From Annulohypoxylon bovei var. microspora (lineage: Eukaryota > Ascomycota > Sordariomycetes > Xylariales > Hypoxylaceae), in assembly GCA_022836615.1 (NCBI GenBank), contig MU405234.1, positions 124,001 through 188,000 of the forward strand: 64,000 nucleotides of DNA, given 5' to 3'. Numbering within the stretch: the stretch's first letter is position 1; each line of letters begins with the position of its first letter. Positions 1 to 10,011 of the stretch are shown here, piece by piece. A program made the position numbers and the translations under genes. Below the pieces are notes generated by a model that was not told the origin of the DNA, did not search any database, and saw only the letters and a list, made by a program, of their open reading frames with translations.

Positions 1-1784
1 ACAAATCAACATACAACAGCGGCAGGAGGCTCGTATGCGAGATGACAATATGCAGAGAGATCCGCCCAGAAGAGATACCATGCCCTCTTACGACCCAATG
101 CATGGGCGTTCAAGTTCCCGTAACCTGCTGGATGCCAGACCGCCCCTGATGGGATCTATATCTTATACTGAAGGCGAAGGACCGACCAAACCCAGAAAGA
201 CCAATAATCTATCAAAAATCGCGCAAATTCTAGGAGAGGGATCTGTTCCCCAAGGTGCCATCACACAAGTGGAAGAGACGCCCGCGTTCTTGCGGCTTGA
301 CCTTGAGACCGACCTGTCTTGGGACCTCAAGTCGACACCACCTGCAGTCAAGGGTGGTTCATTGTTAGCGTTAGTCGAGCAATTGACGAGGCACGACAAG
401 TCAGATTTCAGCTTCAACAACACGTTCCTTTTGACATATCGATCATTCACGTCGGCACGAGAACTTTTCGAGCTTCTAGTCAAACGCTTCAATATCCAGC
501 CACCAGAAGGATTGAACCCTCCTGATTACGATATTTGGAGGGATCGAAAGCAAAAACTAATTCGCTTCCGCGTTGTGAATATTATCAAGAGTTGGTTTGA
601 GAATTACTGGATGGAGGAGCCGAGCGAAGAGACGAAGCAACTAATCCGGGACGTCTACGCATTTGCAAGAGACACCGTGAAGTCTACGGAAACCCCTGGC
701 GCAAACAACCTCATGTCTGTCCTAGACCAGCGCCTCAACGGCAAAGAGATTTCATCCAAGCGCATGATCCAAACGTTTGCTAACAACGTTCCACCACCGA
801 TCATGCCGAAGAATATGAAGAAGCTAAAGTTCCTTGATATCGATGTTACCGAGTTTGCCCGCCAGTTAACAATTATCGAATCGAAACTTTACGGCAAGAT
901 TAAGCCTACAGAATGTCTCAACAAGACATGGCAGAAGAAGGTTGGCGAAAACGACCCTGAACCGGCGCCGAATGTAAAGGCGCTAATCTTACATTCTAAC
1001 CAAATGACGAATTGGGTTGCCGAGATGATTCTCGCGCAAATGGATGTGAAGAAGCGAGTCATTGTCATCAAGCATTTCGTCTCAGTTGCCGATGTGAGTA
1101 CTCGTATAAGATCTATCAAAGTATTTAAATTGCTAACAATTTTAGAAATGCCGGGGTCTTAACAACTTCTCTACTCTGACATCGATCATCTCCGCTCTTG
1201 GCACTGCCCCTATCGCTCGTCTAAAACGAACCTGGGACCAAGTTCCAGCTCGTACTCAAGCTGTGTTGGAGACGATGCGACGCCTAATGGCAAGCACGAA
1301 AAACTTTGGCGAATACAGAGAAACTTTACATGCTGCAAACCCACCATGTATCCCTTTCTTTGGTACGTTCCTATCTATTACACTTATCTTCCCGCCCCCT
1401 TATAGCGTTATTAATATGAATTCTACAGGTGTCTATCTTACCGATCTCACTTTCATCGAGGATGGTATTCCGTCGATCATCAAGAAAACCAATCTCATCA
1501 ACTTTGCCAAACGCGCAAAGACGGCTGAGGTGATCCGTGACATTCAGGTCTACCAAAATTCTCCATATTCCCTCCAACCCGTGCCCGAATTGCAGGATTA
1601 TATCCTCAGCAACATGCAGGCAGCTGGTGACGTGCATGAGATGTACGACAAGAGCTTGGTAGTTGAACCGCGTGAGCGCGAAGATGAAAAGATCGTAAGG
1701 TACGTCGCTGCCAGATTTACATGATTTACATCGGGGCTTACCTGTCTACTCTACAGAGTTCTCGCTGAGTCTGGTTTCTTATGA
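1..1784 (+). CDS. Ras guanine nucleotide exchange factor (Cdc25 type), 5' truncated by window
   Basis: C-terminal part of a RasGEF, which promotes GDP/GTP exchange on Ras upstream of cAMP/MAPK signalling. The reading frame is open from base 2 with no need for the ATG at 35, so the gene begins outside the window. Introns are at 1094-1145, 1363-1428 and 1700-1756; removing them gives 535 visible residues ending IVRVLAESGFL. The order is a disordered basic N-terminal piece, the RasGEF N-terminal (REM) module from visible residue about 116 (GGSLLALVEQLT, FLLTYRSFTS), then the Cdc25 catalytic domain from about 277 (FLDIDVTEFARQL, KHFVSVADKCRGLNNFST). The catalytic signature PFFGVYLTDLTFIEDG is recreated exactly across intron 2. 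Fungal Cdc25/Ste6 homologues usually carry an SH3 domain further upstream; that part is not visible. The family assignment is firm; which RasGEF paralogue this is remains open. Confidence 0.93.
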
Positions 1785-4700
1785 GCCAACACAGCTTTGC
1801 ATCCATACCAGGCCGCGTCACTTGACTTCTTATTGAACCAGGTCACAAATAAAATAGCAAGTATGCTTGTTTGGACTATTTAGGCTACGGTATGGATGGG
1901 CAAGGAGCATCATTCATCGTATTGTAGACCACCTTTCCCGATGCTATACGGAACCAGCATTACTTGAAGGTCATCTTTACAGCATCCTAGGGGTTATCGG
2001 TACCCTTCGGCTTGGGCTTAGGCAAATTCTCCGGGCTTTTGGAAATCGTGGCCAGCATTGGGAGTCAGGTGCAGGGATTGAGTAGTCAGGGGAGTACTAC
2101 GGGGTAGCCAACTTCTTGTGAAGACGATGTGGTGTAAGGTACACCCTGTCCTGAGGCCCCGGAAAATAGATATGGTGGGTGCGGGAGTAGCATCCACCTA
2201 TCCAGGAGTCCGCTTGAGTCTAACCGCATGAATCAAACAGGTTAGGTGGCTAGCGGGGAATCTCAAAATCGTTGTTAAAATATGGATGATGGGTGGCCAT
2301 CATGCAAGCAACAGCAACGATATGATGATGAGGGATAAATGAAGAAAAAAAAGTTCAAGGGAACGTCTTGTCGAGGATTGTGGAGGAAACCCAAAAGTTC
2401 AACGGAATTATCAGAGGTGGCCCGTGATTTCGAGGCGATATGCGCCCACACCACATAGACTTCGTTCACTATTCAGACAACTACACAGTTGGTTCCTTTG
2501 TTTTTCTATGTGAATGGGTCGCTCTCCGGTATTCAAGAGAGCTTTGGGGCCTTTGCAAGAACAGGTTTGCATAATGCCAGATCTACATGTCAGTCTAGGC
2601 GAAACGTCCTTTTGTTACAGGCTATATATGTACATAGATCGGTAGGTCCTCGGTGGCATTTCACCATTAGGACATAATTTGCATCGCGGATTCATCTACT
2701 TAGCTTCTTACGTTGTTGTTGTGAGTGTGTTCGATATAGGTGTACATGACCGGGATCACTACAGATGAATCTACGGGTTAGAAGAGTCTTGAGCTGAGAT
2801 ATCATGGATCACCACTCTACTATATATTCCAAACGGTTGTTTTTCCAGGCCAGCTACCATTACCTACCTACTGATGCATACCTAGTTGAGATTACTTCAG
2901 TTTTTAAGGTACGTAAGTAAGATATTATTACACGGCATGCTTACTTATTTTCCCTACCACGCAACAGGGTAGGTATCATTGGTGGCTTTTCTCCAACCCA
3001 TTTCCTCTTACACTTAAACCCGAGCAAACGAAACCCCTGAGGATCGTAGACACGCGTGGCAATCGTCATCTCAACTTCTAGGGTTTAGCTATACGTTCGG
3101 TCCGCTATTGCATGCTGACTGTATTAGCTGTGTTTGTTATAGGGCTCACGTACCGGTAGGGAGGCAAGAAAACGAGGGTGACGGATGAGTAAGTGGGAGA
3201 TGTACTTCAACGTTCTAGGTATTATGATGAGCACTAGAGATGTACGACATACACGATTCGGACCGCGGGCGCGGAAGGATTATGAGGTGCAGACGCCACG
3301 CACTCGCATGGCAATCGGGTGGTTAGCTGCAGTCGGGTTGCTCGAAGTGTTTTTAGGTACTGTTATGTATGTATGTAGAGTATGGGATATGTGTAAATCC
3401 TCGCCTTGGTATATACAGGTGGGCGGTGTTTACTGCGTCGCATTATCTGATGTTATTCTGCGACGACGGAAAGGGTGTGGTTAAAAGGAAGAAGAGAAAG
3501 AGAAGGATTTCTCGTCTCCCCTCCCTTTCTCGCTTCGATATTGCGATCATAGTAGAGAACATGTTTATCCTATACTTATCCTATACGGCGTACTATCAAG
3601 TTATATACATGTTAGATATTTTCATCTAACTACCTAGAGATTTCCCCGAGTAGGTAGTATATGCAGCTAAGAATTCATATGTATGTAATTCATCTCGGCC
3701 TCACCCTATCCCTTACTGCGATCTAACGCTACCTGCGCGGTTTCCGTTGTTTGAGGTTATCCCATACGTCTGGATATGCCAACGCAATTCCCGAGGCTTA
3801 CTGGCGCCCTCGTGGCATCTACCTTTTTTAGGACCCTCTGCCCGTACGTGCGTTCGCGCCAGCTCCTTCGCATGCATCTCCAACTTCCCCGCCATTCAGC
3901 TATAGACGCGCCACACCACACCTGCCTAGTAGGCACATAACAGATCCACGTTCGAGAGATCCGTGGTCCGAAAGCTGCCAAGGATGTTACAAACTCGCTT
4001 ACATAGCTAGGCATATAAGCGATATCTTGCTTTTAAGGCGAGACTACCGCATGGGGTACATGACGGTTCCAGCAATGCCAAACCCACATGAGCCTGTTCG
4101 TGGATACTACATCGCACAGCCAATCTCCTTTATCTGACCTGCATACCTAGGTTACTATCCACGAACTACATATCCTCGGGTGTCGTGTGTAGAGAACTTG
4201 TGTCACCCTAGGCACATGCGAACACCGCATCCGCAGACCCCATTGGCCGCTATACGCGGACTTGGTTCTGTGTCAGTGTAGGTGGAAGTCAGAGAGGAGA
4301 GACATGCCATATAAATCCTTACGGCCGCAACTCGTCTCCGTTCTTGCTTCTGAGGGCCACTGTGCGGGTTTTGTGAGCTAGGTATTAAGTATGAGATATC
4401 TTGGAGGAATGGAGGATCTGCTGTGACGCTGGAATCGGTCGCACATGTTTAGATTATGTATGCTCTACGTCCTCCACGGTTCTCGTTCCAAGGCGCGGAC
4501 TGTGTGTACTCGTATGTACATCGCGAAAATCTGGCATATATGACCACACCCTCCGGTAAGTGAATAGGCGTATTATGTCTGATGCCAGATACTCCGGTGC
4601 TCTTGAAAATACATAGGTAGACAAGTCTAGATTGGTTGAATGAAGGAAAAGTAAGCGAGTATACGGCTAAGGAAAAGAACGACCTTTTTACCAATAATGG

Positions 4701-5740
4701 TAGCCATGACTATAGCTCTCTCAATAGCAGAGAGAGTTCGTAAATCTATTATGACTTGTATAATATCGAAGAGGGGCTAGATATTTGGGCGAGATTACAC
4801 TCGGCCGGTTTTGATTCTCGGCGACCTCGATCCCCCTGACAGGCATGCCACATGGCTCTTCTATCGGCGATCATATGCATGTTCTCTTATCATGTCAGGG
4901 GAGATGTTTTTGATAGGTTAAGCATATCCCCTACACATCAGGCATCATTGCAAATCTGGGGTATCTAGCATCGATTATAGTAGGCTATGGCCTTATTTTT
5001 ATTAGTTTATATCGGTTTAATAGCTTACCTACCTAAGCATTACATCAAATGAAGTGACCAGCTTCAAAATAATGTAACACTGACTGAAGTTACAACTAGA
5101 CATAGTTATAAGGTGTATCTAACTTGTTAAATGTATAAAATCGTCGCTAAATCTTTTCTAATAATGTAATAGTATCTAATATACATATATAAACACAATT
5201 GAAACGCTTGTTATACATAGTTCAGCTATTATTATCAAGAAGTTATGGGTACCCTTAACCCTAACCCTTGAATGATGCCTCAACCGTGATCACCATCGAA
5301 CCGACAAATGCCAACAATTAAGTAAAGCTCACAATGAGGGCTAGGTAAGTATAATGAATAGTTTAACAGGTGGAAATTATAGAAAATATATCCCCTTAAT
5401 ATTCTTACGCGCTAGGTATGTCAACTATCCTTCCTCACATCCAAATTTCCACCACAAGATCATTCAAGCGCAATGTGAAGTTAAATAGTCATATAATAGG
5501 ACTAAAACTAAATACCTAGGTAGGTTAACAATACACCAAGTTCGAAAAGTGAATCCTAAGGGTCTCCATCTCAACACCGACTTAGACTTCTCTCATCATA
5601 GGTAGGTGGTAAGTACTAATCAAACAAGGGGGAGCCTCATAGCCTCGTAACTCCCTGAAAAGGGGGGAATCATGGGTTGTCGTAACGCGTACTAATATGA
5701 GAGAAAACCAAAGCAACCGAACACAACAACCTAACTTAGA
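1785..5740. other. Intergenic region between two convergent genes, no gene recognised
   Basis: About 4 kb separates the 3' ends of the RasGEF and of the minus-strand hydrophilic protein gene. Only short ORFs without recognisable protein features are present. Part of the proximal end must be 3' untranslated region. The stretch 4920-5560 is clearly AT-rich. A short telomere-like run (two CCCTAA units) lies at 5253-5268. Several CCTAGGTA-type motifs occur, for example at 5513-5523. Confidence 0.6.
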
Positions 5741-6702
5741 TCAGTGTCGGTGTAGCTTGTCCTTGATCTTCTGGCCGATGCTCTTCTTCTCCTTGTCCTT
5801 CTTGTCGCCGTGCCCGGACGCGTCACCGGAATCTCCGTTGGGGACGGTGTGTATTCCCTTCTCATCCATTAGGCCTGTATTTGTTAGCAAGCAGTCTCGA
5901 GTACAAATATCTACGCTAGACAATGGTAAGCAACTTACGATCAGCCTCCCTCCCCGCCCCGGGCTTCATCGCGTCGAAGTCGCCCCCGTCCGCCTTCAGC
6001 CCGCTGCTCTTAACATACTGCTCGCCGGTACCCTCGCCAGTGCTCTTCGCGTTTGGGCCGTCTTCCTCCTCCTCCTCCTCTGCAACCCCTTCCTTAGTCT
6101 TAGCGCTGTCCTCTCCGGGAAGCGACTTCCCCACGCCCTCATCCGAGACCCCGGCGTTGCCACCGTGCTGGCGCGCCACCTCCTCGAGCGGCTTGGGACC
6201 CGGCCCGTCAAGCTTCTGGGCCTCGTTCGGGCCGTCGTCTGCGTCGTTGACGTCGGTGGGCGCGGCCTTGGGATTCGTGTGCGGGTCCGCGGGGTCGCGC
6301 ACGTCGTCCTGGCGCTTGGCGTTGTCCTTAGGTCCGCTCGTGGCTTTCAGGTCGGTGGAGGGGTTGTCCGGCGTGTCGTCCGCTTCGGCGGCGGTGCCGG
6401 TTTCCTTGGAGAACTCGGCGGCGGAGGTGTCGGTTGTGCCGTTGGTCTGGTGGTCACTTGTTTCTAGCTTGGCGGCTTGGGCTTTAGGGTCCTCTGTTTG
6501 GCGGGGTGTGTGTTAGCCCGTGGTTTATGCTGGAGTGGAAACGTGAGTAAGGGGGCGGGTTACCAATGTTGCCGGCGTCGTAGGGTTCCCCCTTGGAGGT
6601 GTCGCCGGTCTGGCCGGAGATGGGCTCTTCGCCGTTCTGTTTGCTCTCGCCCCATACAGCCTTGGCGGCAGCTGAGGCCATGTTGTTTACGGTTTCCATC
6701 AT
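5741..6702 (-). CDS. Conserved fungal hydrophilic protein, function unknown
   Basis: Three exons (6702-6564, 6493-5939, 5874-5741) joined at GT-AG introns 6494-6563 and 5875-5938 give 275 residues. The protein starts MMETVNNMASAAAKAVWG, a short amphipathic segment, and then is almost wholly hydrophilic and low complexity (Gly, Asp, Glu, Lys, Pro). An acidic run lies in the middle (GVAEEEEEEDGPN), followed by a block I regard as conserved, KSSGLKADGGDFDAMKPGAG. The tail is lysine-rich and ends KIKDKLHRH. I recognise this architecture from many uncharacterised Pezizomycotina proteins, sometimes mislabelled glycine-rich cell wall protein; no enzymatic domain is visible. The composition resembles stress-associated disordered proteins, but that is inference. 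A 256-residue plus-strand ORF over the same region is an antisense shadow. Confidence 0.85.
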
Positions 6703-8721
6703 TAAAACGAACTGAAGTGTATTGGTATAATGGTATATTCTGATAGCTTTGAGTAGTTGTAGGTGATATGCTTGGCAAGCGGAGAGATAAAAGTCTATTA
6801 AGGTCTTTGATTATGTCGTATTAAGTTGTATAAATCCGGGGAAACAAGAAACAGCTGAGCCTTGGTAAAGTACGAGCTTTAGATAGTATATTATATGGAG
6901 ATCAATGTTACACATAGCACGGTAAGGCAGAGTGACAGAGTGACAAGACTGGAAGAGTGGGCTCTCTCTGACGTCTTTCATGATGGCATATGGTGGCTTC
7001 CCTGCAAGGGAAACACGACGGCTTACGAAGCCATGGATATTGGACTTTTGCACAAAGAGGCTTCCTTGCAAGGGGCCCGTATTCTTCCTTTATTCCTGCA
7101 ACTTACATGTGGCTTGACGACATCGATTGAAGACGGGATTGGAGCTTCGGATTGGTTGCCCATCTGCCCATATGGCACATCTAGTCAGATAAGTACCCCA
7201 AGTCTTGTATTGATCTCGATCTGAAGAAGGACATTTTCTAAGTAGCCAAGGAAAGTTTTCTACCAATAAGAAGGACGTAGACACTTTATTTGGAAAGAGG
7301 CGAAACATCTGTGTGTGTAAGTGGTTGAGAAGAGCGTGTACATCTTAGCAACATTGAAGCTTAGGTGGGGCTTAAGAGCTATGAGCGATGACGTTAGTGG
7401 GGAAAGAAGGTGTTGACGTCACCATGTTTCCAGCTCCGAAGCTGCAAGAGCTTTGCTAGATACTGCTCTGCACTCTGCTGCTTCAGAATTAAAAGCCACA
7501 ATGGCTGAACCGATATAATATTAGGTCCTTGGCACCCAATCGTTATCCGTAAAAAGTCAATGAATGACGAATGTTAACATTGAGGTTAGCAATGCCACAG
7601 CTAACCGACTAGGAGTATAAGCTGCCAAACATGCGCAAGTGCGGCTATAAGAACCATCATTGATTGGACAACATGAAGATATTCCCACTGCCTCTGACGT
7701 TTGTCCTTATATTAGTCCCGGTCGTCGTCATCTTGAGAAGCAAAATCCAAAATAGTATCCTTTCATATGCTGACTGTCCCGAAAGGTTCCGGTTTTATTC
7801 CGAATTGGAAGAAATCCCATAAGCTCCGGGACAAGGTCACTATTAGTTATACTGTTATCTCATCAGCCCGACTTCTCTCTTTTACCCCAGCTTCTCATTT
7901 TAATCAAGAAACTTCGAGTTCTAGTTACAGACTACCGAGTCTGTCGTTAGGACGGTTCGGCAAGTGCCACAATCTTCGCATTAAAGACTTCGAAAGGTAG
8001 TAGTTGTTCCTTAAAACTCGAAACAAAGCCATTTGCCGATATATAAACATCCATAGTTAAAACTTATAAACTAATAATGAGCTGAGTGATTTAACAGATA
8101 TCGAATTTGAGATTAACGTAACGCTTGACCGTCGAGCTTAAAACTGGATGACTGATTAGATGGAATTGGAGTCAAAGTTATACTCTCGCCATAGCAAGAT
8201 AGGTCTAATATTCAATGTTGCATCTTTTGATTCTCAGTCACATGAAGAAACGATCTTTATCCTAACATATACCTAGATACATAAGAGATTATTAATTGTG
8301 TAACATAGGTATGTTCTCTCGATACCTATGAAATTTGTATAAAGTAAGCAGGGTTGTACGTACATAGGTATCTCACGTGGCTGAGGAACTAAAACCCCAC
8401 AGCTCTCAACAAAACGTGGAAGGAATCAGGGTCCTGGCGTTATGCATGTGTCTAAAGCATTGGCTGAAAGTCTCCTATTGGCTCTGGCCTGGTGACATTG
8501 CCCAAGTGCCTTGTGACTTCAGCACAAATGGAATCTTCATCTCAAGTCTGTCAGCTCTAGTTATCTTATCTACATAACTTACACACTAGGTACTAGTATA
8601 TGAATGTATGTAGCTGCCTAGATCTTATCGATGGCTAAACTCACCTACTTTATTCCTACTTTATTTCTATCTACTTCAGTAGTAGATATTGCTCGAGCTA
8701 TGTATTTGATTTGAGACCTTC
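6703..8721. promoter_or_regulatory. Divergent upstream region of the hydrophilic protein and SGNH hydrolase genes
   Basis: About 2 kb without a convincing gene between two divergently transcribed genes, so it should contain both promoters. It holds a perfect CRE/ATF palindrome TGACGTCA at 7414-7421, two similar short palindromic blocks around 6991-7006 and 7050-7066 (CTTCC.TGCAAGG), and a CACGTG E-box near 8373. The small ORFs here show no recognisable protein features. Confidence 0.45.
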
Positions 8722-10011
8722 ATGAGGCTCAGCTTCGCCATGCGCCTGGGTGCTGCATTTACCTTCATTTTCTTCTCTGGGCTTGCCTCTAGCCGCACGT
8801 TTCAACGGCGTCGTCTAGTCGCTCCCGAGTCTCAGCAAGTCATTGGGAATAGCCCCACGGGCAATTATCGACGGCCTCAACAGCCAATATCATTAACTTC
8901 GTCTTGGGGACCCGATCCGCTAAACGGCTTTGTTGCCTTTGGCGACTCTTATAGTGCGGGAATCGGCACTGGTGTAGATGGCAAAGAGGATGATTGCCGA
9001 CATGGCTTAGGCTCTCATGCCCAGCTTATCGCTACCGACTTGCTTGCCAGCCATGGCGGACGGAATTCTTCGGCTTTTCAATTTCTGTCGTGCACAGGAG
9101 CCACGACCCAGGACATCCTGTCCGGTAGTGGAGATAGTCAGGTTGACAATTTCAATACCTCGTTACCAATAGATTTGGCACTCTTATCTATCGGTGGTAA
9201 CGACCTCGGTTTCTTCGATGTAATCAACGCGTGTGTATTCCGCTTCTACAACTTCTACTCGGGCACTTGCGAGGCTGCGCTCGCGAACGCAAAGACTCAA
9301 CTCGAGAGCGATGATTTCGACCAGCGCCTAGATGTCATCATCATGGAGGTACTTGACAAGGTCCGCTGGGAGAAGAAACCGAATTTCTTCATCACCATCA
9401 CCGGCTACGCTCGGTTCTTTAATGAGCTCACCGACGAGTGCGACAATATGAGCTTCGGTATTTGGTGGAATGGACCAAAGCTAAAGAAGGATCTGAGGAT
9501 AAACATGAACGCCATGGTCCTCACGGTCAACGCTAAACTTCGTAAGACGGTTGATCTAGTGAATTCTCGGTTTACTAGAGATAAACTAGTATTCATTGAT
9601 TATGATGAAGAGTTCGATGGCCATCGGTTTTGTGAGGAGAGTGTAAAGGAGCCTGATTACGACCGGAAAGATACATGGTTCTTTCTCATCGGTGGCCCAG
9701 ATAACGCCAGGAACGGCACCCAATCGAAACATGTTTCCGACCTCTCGACTCTACCTCCAAACTCGGCCCTAGTAGATCCGTCATCGTGTCTCGAACCAGC
9801 CCAGAAATCCGGGGACTGGGGTAAGTTGGCCTTGTGTTATATGGCGCTGGCGAAACAAGACCCGAATTTGCAGTTTGCTCGGGGAGACTTTGTCGCGGAG
9901 AACTCTATGTGGTATGTCCCTACGTACTATGGGAAGACGTTCCATCCCAGATCCCTTGGTCACGAGGTTATTAGGAACAAGATCTATGAGGCATGGCGTG
10001 CGCGTGAATAG
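8722..10011 (+). CDS. Secreted SGNH/GDSL-type hydrolase (esterase/lipase-like)
   Basis: A single-exon gene for 429 residues. The N-terminus has a hydrophobic signal-peptide core (residues about 9-23, AAFTFIFFSGLASS), so the protein is probably secreted; Met7 is an alternative start that would give a tighter signal peptide. SGNH blocks are visible in order: block I FGDSYSAGIGTG with the nucleophile Ser76, block II glycine in FLSCTGATT (Gly126), block III GGND at 158-161, and a C-terminal FHPRSLGH with His408 as the probable catalytic base. The family's usual Asp three residues before that His is replaced by Lys405, so the third triad member is unclear. The cysteine-bearing middle part is typical of fungal secreted members. 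Substrate cannot be told from sequence. It stands alone, with no neighbouring carbohydrate or lipid gene. Confidence 0.9.
   Translation: MRLSFAMRLGAAFTFIFFSGLASSRTFQRRRLVAPESQQVIGNSPTGNYRRPQQPISLTSSWGPDPLNGFVAFGDSYSAGIGTGVDGKEDDCRHGLGSHAQLIATDLLASHGGRNSSAFQFLSCTGATTQDILSGSGDSQVDNFNTSLPIDLALLSIGGNDLGFFDVINACVFRFYNFYSGTCEAALANAKTQLESDDFDQRLDVIIMEVLDKVRWEKKPNFFITITGYARFFNELTDECDNMSFGIWWNGPKLKKDLRINMNAMVLTVNAKLRKTVDLVNSRFTRDKLVFIDYDEEFDGHRFCEESVKEPDYDRKDTWFFLIGGPDNARNGTQSKHVSDLSTLPPNSALVDPSSCLEPAQKSGDWGKLALCYMALAKQDPNLQFARGDFVAENSMWYVPTYYGKTFHPRSLGHEVIRNKIYEAWRARE

Noticed and set aside
5253..5268. Telomere-like CCCTAA units
   Set aside because: Only about two units, deep between genes; the single similar site near 32790 is also isolated. 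Not a telomere or a convincing interstitial array.
5697..6467. 256-residue plus-strand ORF
   Set aside because: Antisense to the spliced hydrophilic protein gene, crosses its introns and has no protein features beyond biased composition.
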